NCBI GenBank assembly: GCA_963971405.1
Contig: OZ020485.1
Coordinates: 45,009,469 to 45,073,468, forward strand
Source: Psococerastis gibbosa
Taxonomy: Eukaryota > Arthropoda > Insecta > Psocodea > Psocidae
Direction of reading: 5' to 3'
DNA: 64,000 bases
A model generated the notes under the pieces. That model was given only the letters and a program-made list of their open reading frames with translations. It was not told the origin of the DNA and searched no databases. Position numbers and translations under genes: made by a program. Below, piece after piece: positions 1-9,602 of this stretch (its first letter is position 1; each line of letters starts with the position of its first letter).

Positions 1-2
1 TC

Positions 3-2666
3 CATCAAATCGAGATGCACCCCGACTCCATCGAGAAGACAGCGTTTAGTGTCAACAATGGCCATTATGAATACCTACGGATGCCTTTTGGCCTGAAAAA
101 TGCGCCATCAACATTTCAAAGATGCATGGACAATATATTCCGCGAATATCTACACAAATTTTGTTTTATTTACATGGATGACGTTGTTTGCTTTTCAAAA
201 TCTCTGGATGAACACTTACAGCATCTGAAAGCCATCTTTACAAAACTAAGAGAATATAATCTTAAGGTTCAGTTAGATAAATCTGAATTTCTCAAGAAAG
301 ACGTTGAATTTCTGGGTCATGTCATAGGTTCTGATGGAGTTAAACCTAATCCCTCAAAAATATCCGCAGTAGAAAAATACCCAATACCGACAACCCCGAA
401 AGAAATAAAACAGTTCCTTGGATTAATAGGCTATTATAGAAGATTTATTCCAAACTTTGCAAAAGTGGTATACCCAATGTCAAAATGCCTTAAGAAGGGA
501 TCAAAAATCGATCTTAACGATGAAGACTATAAAGCTGCTTTCCAGCATTGCAAGGAACTTCTAACCAACGCTCCGATTCTTGCTTATCCTGATTTCTCGC
601 AACAATTTAAGTTAACCACGGATGCATCCAATGTGTCTTGTGCTGGGGTCCTCTCCCAATCAAACAGACCAATTGCCTACTATTCGAGAACCTTAAATTC
701 TGCGGAGAAAAATTATTCGACCATAGAAAAGGAACTTCTTGCAATTCGAGAATGCTGCCGTCACTTCAGACCCTATCTTTATGGGAGAAAATTCATAATT
801 GAGAGCGACCACAATCCTTTGGTTTGGCTGTATAAAATCAAAGAACCAAATTCTAGGCTGGTCCGATGGAAATTAAAATTAGAAGAATTCGATTTTGACA
901 TAGTCTACAAAAAAGGAAAAGAAAATTACGTGGCTGATGCACTGTCAAGAGTTGAAATAAATATTCATGAAAATGACGACCTCGATTCCATGGCAGCCAA
1001 TATTGATGATCTGCCCAACTTAACTGAAGAAGATCTAGTCGAGCTCTCGGAATCAACGGATAATATGCCCCTATTCAATAGGATGCTAGATAACCTAGAT
1101 AAAAACCTAAAAAATAATCAAAAAATTCCATCTCCTAGTTACCCTCAAATCACGCAAGACAGCATGAACAGCCCTCAAGTGTCAGATGTTCCAGGAAACC
1201 ACCATGTAACAACAAATACACCCCAAGAGCCCAATAGTGATGATGACTCTAATGCTACTCTACACTCAAACAATGGTGATGACAGTAAGTGGCTACCTTT
1301 TACAGAAAGGTCTGTTAATGTATTTCAAAACCGAATTATACTACATGTTGGCGAAGTAAATAAACAGCGAATAAGCCGCCCGTTTGGTAAATCAACCCAT
1401 ACGGCCACAGTAACCCTTCGAAACATGGATGATGATTTGAGGAAGCTGATACGTGATATTTTTAAACCAGATCAATCCTATGGCGTGTATTTTGCTGATC
1501 AAAGAATTAGACAACCTTTCATCGACCTAGTCAAGACTGTTTTCAATTACTCAGCAAAAATAGTTATAAGTAACATTTACTGCAAAGATGTAACCGATGA
1601 AGAAATGCAAAAAGATATTGTTTATGAATACCATGAAGCAAACCATAATGGAATAAATGAAACAATCAACCACCTCAAAGATAAATATTACTGGCCAAAA
1701 TTAAAGGACACCGCCACAAAAATAATTAACACGTGTGATCTATGCTTAAAATCAAAATATGAACGTCACCCATATCAACTTAAATTATCTGGACCACTCC
1801 TTGCAAAACGTCCTTTTGATGTTGTGCACATGGATACATTCTCATTCCAAGGCTCTAAGTTTTTAACTCTGATTGACCTCTTTTCTAAATATGCCCAAGC
1901 TTATTTAATTAAAGATGGAACCAGCTTAACTGTACTTAATAAGTTACGACACTTTTTCGCCCATCACAATGTGCCCCAAAAAATCGTATGCGACGAGGGC
2001 CGCGAATTTAAAAATAGGACAGTGATAGAATTTTGTAAAATGCATAAAGTTGACCTGCATTACACCACTGTTAACAATCCAAGCTCGAATTCCCCAATAG
2101 AACGCTTCCACTCAACAATACTTGAAAAACTCAGAATTATGAGAATAAAGAATCCACGAGAACTACCTTCAGGCCTCATGACCTCAGTAGTTCTTATTTA
2201 TAATCAGTCCATCCACTCCACCACAGGATTTTCCCCATTTCATTTACTTTATGGCCCTTATGATAGAATAATTGATTTTGACACAGACATGACCATATTA
2301 GAGCAATATAATGAAAAACGAAAGCAAGAAATACTTCCGTTTTATGATCATGTTTATGCAAAAGCATTGGAAAAGTCACAAAGAATTCTCGATAAGCGCA
2401 ATGAAACTAGACAAGATGCTCCTAACCTCGAAGAAGCCGAAGTTTATGTAGAAAGAAATAGACCTCGAAAAGCCGATCCTCCATTTGAAAAAGTTAAGGT
2501 GACCAATCAAAAAGAAAACATTATAAAAGGGGTCACCCAAAAGAATAATCCAACCTCTGCTCACATTAAAACAGTTAAACCTTTAAGGAAAAATCCGTCT
2601 GCATTGCAGGGTACTCATGTTGGCGATAACTCACCAAAGCCTAGCACTTCAAGTAACCCAAATTGA
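3..2666 (+). CDS. Retrotransposon pol polyprotein (RT, RNase H, integrase), 5'-partial
   Basis: The frame is already open at base 3, so the protein starts left of the window. Reverse transcriptase is recognised by its LRMPFGLKNAP motif and a YMDD catalytic box near 171-182. RNase H follows (TTDAS motif near 620). A Gypsy-type RNase H/integrase connector precedes an H-x3-H...C-x2-C zinc-binding segment near 1635-1750. The integrase core shows the three acidic positions in HMD (about 1830), CDEG (about 1990) and PIER (about 2100). These domains copy genomic RNA into cDNA and integrate it. No internal stop or frameshift is visible in about 885 codons, which suggests a fairly young copy. It ends with TGA at 2664-2666 and overlaps the following env-like frame by about 50 bp, as is usual in the group. 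Confidence 0.93.
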   Translation, partial: HQIEMHPDSIEKTAFSVNNGHYEYLRMPFGLKNAPSTFQRCMDNIFREYLHKFCFIYMDDVVCFSKSLDEHLQHLKAIFTKLREYNLKVQLDKSEFLKKDVEFLGHVIGSDGVKPNPSKISAVEKYPIPTTPKEIKQFLGLIGYYRRFIPNFAKVVYPMSKCLKKGSKIDLNDEDYKAAFQHCKELLTNAPILAYPDFSQQFKLTTDASNVSCAGVLSQSNRPIAYYSRTLNSAEKNYSTIEKELLAIRECCRHFRPYLYGRKFIIESDHNPLVWLYKIKEPNSRLVRWKLKLEEFDFDIVYKKGKENYVADALSRVEINIHENDDLDSMAANIDDLPNLTEEDLVELSESTDNMPLFNRMLDNLDKNLKNNQKIPSPSYPQITQDSMNSPQVSDVPGNHHVTTNTPQEPNSDDDSNATLHSNNGDDSKWLPFTERSVNVFQNRIILHVGEVNKQRISRPFGKSTHTATVTLRNMDDDLRKLIRDIFKPDQSYGVYFADQRIRQPFIDLVKTVFNYSAKIVISNIYCKDVTDEEMQKDIVYEYHEANHNGINETINHLKDKYYWPKLKDTATKIINTCDLCLKSKYERHPYQLKLSGPLLAKRPFDVVHMDTFSFQGSKFLTLIDLFSKYAQAYLIKDGTSLTVLNKLRHFFAHHNVPQKIVCDEGREFKNRTVIEFCKMHKVDLHYTTVNNPSSNSPIERFHSTILEKLRIMRIKNPRELPSGLMTSVVLIYNQSIHSTTGFSPFHLLYGPYDRIIDFDTDMTILEQYNEKRKQEILPFYDHVYAKALEKSQRILDKRNETRQDAPNLEEAEVYVERNRPRKADPPFEKVKVTNQKENIIKGVTQKNNPTSAHIKTVKPLRKNPSALQGTHVGDNSPKPSTSSNPN

Positions 2667-4170
2667 CAGCCCCGGATATTTCAATGAACCAAGAGGAACA
2701 TCCAAAATCCTTGATCACTATCATAATTTCTTGTTTCACACCAACCTAACTCAATTGCAGAAAAGCTTGAGAAATCTTCGAATTAACTCCCTTTCCCTTT
2801 CTCGGCTTAACTCTTCCCTTTCACCCAATCATAAGTTACGGGATCAATTATCTGGGAATATGAATAGAGCAAGCGAAATATTAAATAAGTTTAGTCATAA
2901 TCGTAGGCCTCGAGGGTTAGTCAATGCCTTAGGCTCAGCAATTAAGTTTATAACAGGGAACTTAGATAATGGGGATTTAGTTCTAATAAATGAAAATATT
3001 GAAAAACTTGATAGGGGTCGTAGAATAGAAATTGAGAAAATTGAAAAATTAACTTCCCTTGCCAATCACATCAGTAGAAGATTTCTAGATCAAACTGACC
3101 TTCTTAATAAAAACATGAATGAGCTTAAAAACGCGATATTAAAATTTAAAGACACTGAAGAAGACAACTTAGCATTACAAGATGAAATCTATTAGTCAGA
3201 GAATCTCTTAGACATGCTTACGATGCTCGAAAGAACTATCAGCTTATCTCTTCAGGGAATACCTAACTTAGAATTAATTTCCACTGATGAATTGTATGAA
3301 ATCCATAGATATTTAGCGAAAATTTATAGCCTAGAACAGTTGCTCCCTTTTGACAGTCTCCACCAATATAAAATTCTAGAAGCTACAAAGCTCTCTGTTG
3401 TTGCAACAAAACAAACAATTGTTTTCCTGCTAAAAGTTCCTATCCTAAAACCATTTTTAGCGAACTATTCTCGAATCTACCCTTTCCCTAATACCCAAGA
3501 TATTCTTATAATTCCCCCAAAATCCTTTATCCTCACCATTGAAGAGGCTGAGTTCTGGACCAACGAAGACTGCAAATTCATCAATGGAGTCTCACTCTGT
3601 TTAGAAACTCTCCTACAAGACCGCTGTTCTCTCCAGAATCCTGGAACCTGCGATAATGCGAAAGCTACAAACAATTTCTACATAGTTCAAGTGCTCCAAA
3701 ACAAAGAACTCTTGGTTAATTTCAAACGTTCCCAAGATGTAATAGAAGATTGCTCTGGACTTATCACCCGCCAGCAGATCAAAGGACCAAATCTTATCCA
3801 TTCATCCTGCCGAATTATGATTGGCACATCTAATTACATCAACACGATGCCAACGTTCCAGATCCCTGTTCCAGACATAAAAATAACCCATCTCCAAAGT
3901 AACCGAACCATTGATTTGAAGATTTATCATTTACAATCACCCCATGATCTTCAACAAGAAGCTGAAGAGATAGCACGAGAACCCATCTATTTCCAACCTG
4001 TCACCCATTTCATGCACTATTCAATCACCAGCATCTTAACCCTGTGTCTCATAGCTGCCATCATTTCAATAGTGATATTCAGAAGAAGAATCCACGAACT
4101 TCTCTTCACCCCTAGAACAATCATCAGGATCAAGAAAGAAGCTGCATTGAGCGAGGGCGCTCAAGACTAA
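2617..4170 (+). pseudogene. Env-like (baculovirus F-type) frame, interrupted by one stop
   Basis: Two open segments (2617-3195 and 3196-4170) lie in the same reading frame, separated by a TAG at 3193-3195. The first contains a basic furin-like site, RRPR (2902-2913), followed by a glycine/alanine-rich hydrophobic stretch like the fusion peptide of errantivirus/F-type envelope proteins, then a coiled-coil-like segment. The second has several cysteines and ends with a hydrophobic transmembrane segment (about 4018-4080) and a short basic tail. In this family env is normally made from a spliced RNA, so the exact start is uncertain. The stop probably inactivates this copy, unless it is polymorphic or a sequencing error. 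Confidence 0.85.
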
Positions 4171-4180
4171 AGGAGGGAGG

Positions 4181-4364
4181 AATTATGTGCTAAAACCAGC
4201 ACATGACAGCAGTGGCACAGCATACATGTCAGCAGCCGTGACTAAAGGCACAACACTAAGTAAGCAGCCGTGACCAGTAGGTGCAGCCAGCTCCGGCATG
4301 AAAAAGTCAGTCGTTGTCGCACTTCGTAGCTATTATCAAGTATGTTTTAGTGTTAGGAATTATA
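4181..4364 (+). repeat. Presumed 3' LTR of the Gypsy-like element
   Basis: It begins directly after the polypurine tract. The 11-base direct repeat gcagccgtgac occurs twice inside it. The right boundary near 4364 is a guess: unrelated repeat sequence begins by about 4470 and the 5' LTR is outside the window. Confidence 0.45.
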
Positions 4365-4468
4365 TGGGCGTTTTTTAAAAAGAGATTTTTCGTTTTTGGA
4401 AATTTAACTATATAATACATTACATATTACATTATATAAATACTATTACTATGTATACTGCTGTTACC

Positions 4469-4562
4469 TATGGTTAACATGAAAAAAAGACTTTATAGTC
4501 TTATTGTTCACCAATTGTACTGTTGCAATTAAGTCGTTTTTCATTCATTCATTCATACACAC
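4469..4562 (+). repeat. 3' end of a non-LTR-like repeat, (TTCA)n tail
   Basis: It shares ggttaacatgaaa, gactttatagtcttattgtt and aagtcgttttt with 45058-45200 (minus strand) and ends in a ttcattcattcattca run. A common 3' end followed by a simple-repeat tail is typical of non-LTR or SINE 3' ends. Confidence 0.55.
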
Positions 4563-4598
4563 ATTACAAAACAATAGATATAATGGCGCAGTGCTTAC

Positions 4599-7500
4599 CA
4601 AGTGCCATTGGATATTTGGTGAGGTGATTTAAGTCGTAGAGCAGCCAGAGCAGCTGTTGCTGAAGAAGAGCAACTTCTATGGCATCACTCGAAGCGTTGA
4701 GACTAGGGTTTATCGCAGAAACTAACGCTGCTACTTCCATCTGCCGTGTGCATATTACAGGTCGGCCATTTACGTATAGCCTAAAATAAAAAATATATAT
4801 ATAATTTTATAATGAAGCTTTGGACGCTTTTTGCATTGCAAATTTTGCAATAGACTCGTACCCGAATATGGCTACGTCCTGCAGACATTGTGTCAACGAT
4901 AAGCATGTATGAGTTTGTGCAGGCGCTATGGGATGGCAATGAGACGAAATTCATACGGAAACAATACATCAATACCCAGAGGGTGTTGTCCTTACTCCTT
5001 AAGTGAGGCCATGGAGTCCTTAAACTAGATTAAGTAAACTTTTAAGGTTGGGTATGGTATTTGTGATTATTAGTTTTTATTTATTAATTGTTGAAGTGAA
5101 ACTTCTATATCGACGTAGGGAGAAAAATCTTGTGACGCGCCATCCTGATTTCTGTACTCATGGATGAGTAGGATGAGATTTTTGGGCAGATGTAGAAGGC
5201 CTATCTCAATTTAAATTATACCCATGTCTTCGTCTATTCTTCCTCTTTCAGGCCATGCTATATTTGTTGGGATAGGGCAAAGGGTTCGACTTTGGGGGGA
5301 GGAAACGTGAGGGGGTGCGCCCAAATTTGCTCATTTTAAGCGAAAATGGGCCATTTCCAGCCGCGTTTTAGGAGGTGTTACTATCAATTTGAAAACTTCA
5401 AACTACTTTCGTTCTTTTCCGCCATTCTTACTCTTTCTAGACATGTATTCAGTTTTACTATCCGTCTCTTCCTTCAGGCTCAGGTGAGTGTGTAAGCTAT
5501 CCGTGTTTCGGCGGAAAACAGGTTCAAAGGGTACTCTTCCAATTACATGCATAGAGTAAAAAAATTCCATAGCCTGCAATTTTCAACCGAAATTAATTTT
5601 TAATATCTCATTAGAAGCAGTATGAATTAAGGTTTCAAACGAGTATAAATACATATTTTCAAATTCACCCCTTAAACATGAGTGGAACACAAAATTTCTA
5701 AAAAATGACGCGAAAAAATTCATTTCCAGCAATCCCATTTGAATTGCATGGGCGGGTTTAAAACAATTTTATGGGCAGATTTAGAAGGCCTATCTTCATT
5801 TAAATTATACCCATGTCTTCGTCTATTCTTCCTCTTCCAGGCCACGCTATATTTGTGATCAAGCAATGGGTTTGGCTTTGGGGGTGTGAAACGTCAGGGG
5901 GTGCACACGATTTTCAACAAAAATAGGCCTTTTTCGGCCGCGTTCTTATCTATTTGAAAAATTCGAACTACTTAAGGGCTTTTCCACATTTCTTTCTCTT
6001 TCCAGCCATATATTATGTAAGTGAAATTTAGTAATTTAGGCGTTGTCACGTTAAACTATCGTCTGTAAACCGACTTTACAACCGACTTACAGACAACCAA
6101 TATAATTAATGAAATGCTATTATAATCTTAGCAACAATAAGGTAAAATAATTGAATTATTTGTGTGTATGTATGTTTAAATTAATAAAAGCCTTTTGCTT
6201 AAAATTTATCTAATTTAGCTTTACTTAACCAATTTCTGTAAAGTTGTTAATATATTGTAGCAGATCATTTTTCGAAAAATGATGTCATAAGGAAGTTTCA
6301 CTTATTACGTGTTTAGGCCTACACCAATACACGCATGCTAATTTTTTTGTAGTTTGGACGGTGTCGAACACATATTGTATCTCTACTGCAATATTGTATT
6401 GTAATGTGTGTGGCCATAATGGCCTAATATAGGCTATCATTCATTCACCAATAATGTCCAAAAAATCAATGAGATCGTTGGCATGGGTTACTAATTGTCA
6501 ATGGCCATATAGCCATAAAGCCTTCAAAATAATAACGCCAAGTAGTTTTATCTTTCAATTAGGCCTCGATATATTCGCCCCCGTTTTGTAGCTATTCAAA
6601 AACCACTAGTCATTGAAGCATTGTGTTCCCACGAGATATGCCCAACGCCGTTGCCAATTCAGTGAATTAGTTGATCCTGGGAATAAAAACCTACAGCCAA
6701 AGTTGGTCAAAGTTGCTGCGTATGGTGAGCTATTACAAATTATGTTAAGCACGGGTGTACAAATTTAGATCAAACGTTAAGCGCTTTTCACTGCTAAGCC
6801 ATTAGGCCTAAATTGGCCAGGGACTGTGTTTTTCATTTATTACGAGCAGTGCTAAAAATCACGAAAAATTTGGACTCCATTCAAACTTATTTGGGCCACA
6901 AAATGTGTTATAATTACAAAGACTTTCATGGTCGGAGTCAGATAATCCCGGGAAATCCGGGCTGAAAGTGTACCTCCATACGATTCGCCATCATCTGCGG
7001 TCGACATTTTCAGTGGAATTATGTAGACTTCTAACATTTTATTTCGGAGACATAGCATAGTTGTTTGGACAAGGGGATATTTATACTAGAAGGAGCGGTA
7101 AGGTGCGAAGGCATCTTGGTCCCCAATTGGCTTACTGTCAAGTCAATTTGATTCCAGCTCCCTGATGGCCTCGCTGCTAACTCAATTTGATATCCGGTAA
7201 GCTTTCAGATCATTCAACTATTTCATGATATGGACCGCACCAGTCTGATGTTGGATGAAATCATGCGTACCATGAACGAGAACCTGCTCCTCCGGCTACA
7301 GGCTGACCTCTTTTATCTTCGTTTCCTTTTCCATGCCATGTTACTTCCGCTGACTGATCGCCATGCTCCCCAAATACCACCCACGCATGATCTTCAGACA
7401 GAGCTAGATGAACATCATTGTACCCTAATACTTGGCAACCAGCAACCACAGCAAACGCAACCCCAAAACAATCCAATTTGTTCCCTAAAACATGAGACAA

Positions 7501-8215
7501 AAGTTGAGAAAGGGCATAAAATTAGATAAGACAGGTGTTTTTCAGTAATCACAAGGTGCGAGGCACGCACAAGGTATACAAGCAAACCTGAATCATGACG
7601 TAAGACCAAAATGGCGCAAACTGCATTTTAGGGCCTCATTACAATGAACCTGAACTGCAATTGAGGGTCTACCAGTGGAGTGCGCCGAATTACGAGGAAT
7701 GACATTGGCAATAACCTTGTAACCTTGACAAGTTGCACATTACCTGTTAAGTAGCTAAACAAGCTTTGCAGATGAGCCCGGTCTTTATAGTAGCTGCGGG
7801 TCAGAGAATTCCAAATAACATCTGAAACCTTTTTCACCAGATCACGACTTGCGTATTTATTATCACCAAACAACGTTAAATCCACTGCCCCTTTGATAAC
7901 TGCGTAAAATTTTGTATAAAGCGCTTCAACAATGCGATACTCTACAGCTGGCAGCTTTCCGTCCTCGATATCTGCGTCTTTTTCTACCGTAAAACTTCTA
8001 TTACATGTCAGCGAATTTTCAACTGCGCCGGCTATTATAGACAGTAGGGCCAAATTTGGTTCTTTCACTTGAGTTAATTGCTGCTTAAAAACTGATACAA
8101 CACTAGATACATCATGTAATGGAAAAATATTTGGATCCAAGTCTACAAACCCCGCCATGTTGTTACTACCACTGCCTTGTTGATTTTTATTAACACTTGT
8201 TTTGGTGTCTGTCAT
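4599..8215 (-). CDS. MEN1: Menin, exons 1-3 (3'-partial)
   Basis: Menin is a nuclear scaffold that tethers KMT2/MLL histone methyltransferase complexes and JunD. Exons by splice sites and continuous phase: exon 1 8215-7744, exon 2 7484-7271, exon 3 4780-4599, with donors gtaatg, gtacgc and gtaagc. Diagnostic menin blocks are [55 protein letters not shown] and LLWLLYDL. The start at 8215 gives about 19 residues ahead of an internal Met (8158), which aligns better with the human N-terminus; either could be used. Exon 3 ends at MALG in phase 1, so the C-terminal half lies left of the window, beyond the Gypsy-like insertion. The 2.5-kb intron 2 holds a degenerate tandem duplication. I am confident of identity. 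Confidence 0.95.
5160..6012. repeat. Degenerate tandem duplication, period about 600 bp
   Basis: Blocks at about 5170-5450 and 5765-6012 align along their length: both contain aaattatacccatgtcttcg and tctattcttcctctt, then a G-rich run (ttgggggga / ttgggggtg), a ggccgcg/agccgcg segment and a ctttctctttcnag segment. It lies in MEN1 intron 2. No coding potential was seen; the remaining intron (about 6020-6920) shows nothing I recognise. Confidence 0.6.
6925..7055. repeat. Interspersed repeat family P (copy 1)
   Basis: It contains catctgcggtcgacat, tgtagacttcta and a cggag-containing segment shared with copies near 10195, 12180, 20947 and 26275. Some copies are in the opposite orientation. It is a short noncoding mobile-type repeat of unknown class. 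Confidence 0.55.
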
Positions 8216-8454
8216 GGAAGACGGTGAGTTTCCCGGTAATTTTCAAATTTCACATTTATTTTGTTTTAATACACACTTGAATATTTATTCGAACGAAGAA
8301 ATAATTGAAATGTTTATGCTGAAGTATACCTTTTGAATCTGAATTCAGTTATTTCAATTTCAAATTTTTCTTTGACCCATGTTTATTGGAACGAATATTG
8401 GAACAATAACGGGACTTGCCCTTTGGGCTCCCCTTCCAAAATATGTAAGGCCCA

Positions 8455-8545
8455 GATTCCATCAACGTCAATAGTGATATTAAATGTTTTTTGACGTGGT
8501 AGCAGACATTTAATATCACTATTGAGTATTGACGTTGGTGGAATC
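8455..8545. mobile_element. Foldback/MITE, family M4 (copy 1)
   Basis: A near-perfect palindrome: gattccatcaacgtcaatag at the left is answered by a matching inverted end (attgacgttggtggaatc) at the right, with a ttttgacgtggtagcagac loop. It is related to the copy at 13149-13287. It sits in the gap between TANGO1 and MEN1. Confidence 0.65.
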
Positions 8546-8711
8546 ATATTGTAAATTGTATACCTACTTGAAGAAAAACACAAAAATAATTATATTCGAG
8601 TGTGTAGTAGGAGAGATTAATAATCCAGCACATGCCGTAAAAAATTGTTTTGTTCTGTCTATTTTGACAAAATAAATATACTCCATAAGATTATTATTAT
8701 TATTTTTTTTT

Positions 8712-8872
8712 AGCCATCAACGACTTCGGTGGCGTGGTCGTAGCGTGCTTGTACTAGTGCAAGTCTCTAAACACCTTGCGATCGGAGATTATCATAACTC
8801 ACAAGTACCTATTAGGTGACTAAGTGAGGTGATTGAAGAGGCTAATTAAATTGTACGCGATTAAATTAACCT
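8712..8872 (+). repeat. SINE-like family B (copy 1)
   Basis: It shares gtagcgtgcttgtact, cgatcggaga, aagtacctattaggt and gattgaagagg with 55650-55812, and parts with 28300, 37950 and 42040. The 55650 copy reads tggccaggtgg, which resembles a pol III A box. No B box was identified with confidence. Confidence 0.5.
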
Positions 8873-9049
8873 TTTAAAAAAATTAAATCAAATCTGATTA
8901 TCATTGCTGAAAAATCTAATTAGACTATAAGCCAGCACCTACATGCTGGAAGATAAAAAACTACATCCCAATTGTAAGGGAGTTGACCAAGTTTACTAAT
9001 GGGACAACTGCCGGCCTACTATGTCGTTTTGTATTAACTTATTCTTGTG

Positions 9050-9402
9050 TACAGCCCGTAGGAAATTGGTAGCCCGAAATTTAATACTTTTTATCTTTTA
9101 TTAAACTAAGCATGTTATTAAAGATTTGGCTCATGCAACATATTAGCCTATAAGATATATTTAATTTTCGAAATTGTAGTTTTTTCAGAAACATGCAAAT
9201 ATTTTATAAACAATAACTTTTCACGTATTATCGGTTTTATCAAACTACAATTTTGAAAACTAAAAATACCTTATTATAGGATGCATGAAGTAGTCTTCTA
9301 CAACTTTAATGAGCCAAATCTTTAATAACATGCTTAGTTAATTAATGAAAAAATAAAAAGTATTAAATTTCGGGCTGCCAATTTCCTACGGGCTGTACAT
9401 GA
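9050..9402. mobile_element. Palindromic MITE, family M1 (copy 1)
   Basis: Terminal inverted repeats begin tgtacagcccgtaggaaatt and pair over roughly 150 bp per arm, including gttattaaagatttggctca and its complement. A second full copy is at 31012-31374 and a one-arm fragment at 15899-15992. It lies just downstream of the TANGO1 stop codon. Confidence 0.75.
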
Positions 9403-9602
9403 TCTGACTCTGACATGTCATAGACAGGTTTTGCTACTGCTAATAAAACATCATTGTTAAATGCACACGTGGTGTTATAAACAACTCATATATATATTAC
9501 TCTCCAAGGCCACCGCTCTACAACAAGCATGTGGGCCCAAAATAGAATCAACGCTGAATATCGCGGCACAGCAATTACTACTGCGGCATGCCTTTTTTCC
9601 TG

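Larger units (their letters stand above)
1..4364 (+). mobile_element. Errantivirus-like Ty3/Gypsy retrotransposon, 3' part
   Basis: This is an LTR retrotransposon truncated by the window start: pol from mid reverse transcriptase through integrase, then an env-like frame, a polypurine tract (aggagggagg, 4171-4180) and a presumed 3' LTR from 4181. Pol followed by an F-like env is the layout of insect errantiviruses (Gypsy group). It lies antisense within a MEN1 intron, between exon 3 (4599-4780) and exons left of the window. The 5' LTR and gag are outside, so target-site duplication and LTR identity (age) cannot be judged. Pol is intact over all visible codons, while env has one in-frame stop. 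Confidence 0.85.

Noticed and set aside
4365-4470. LTR extending to the (TTCA)n run near 4550
   Set aside because: The 4469-4562 part recurs at 45058 without the LTR, so it belongs to another repeat. The true LTR end remains uncertain.
7230-7529. Plus-strand 99-codon frame over menin exon 2
   Set aside because: It is antisense to a well-supported menin exon and shows no family resemblance.
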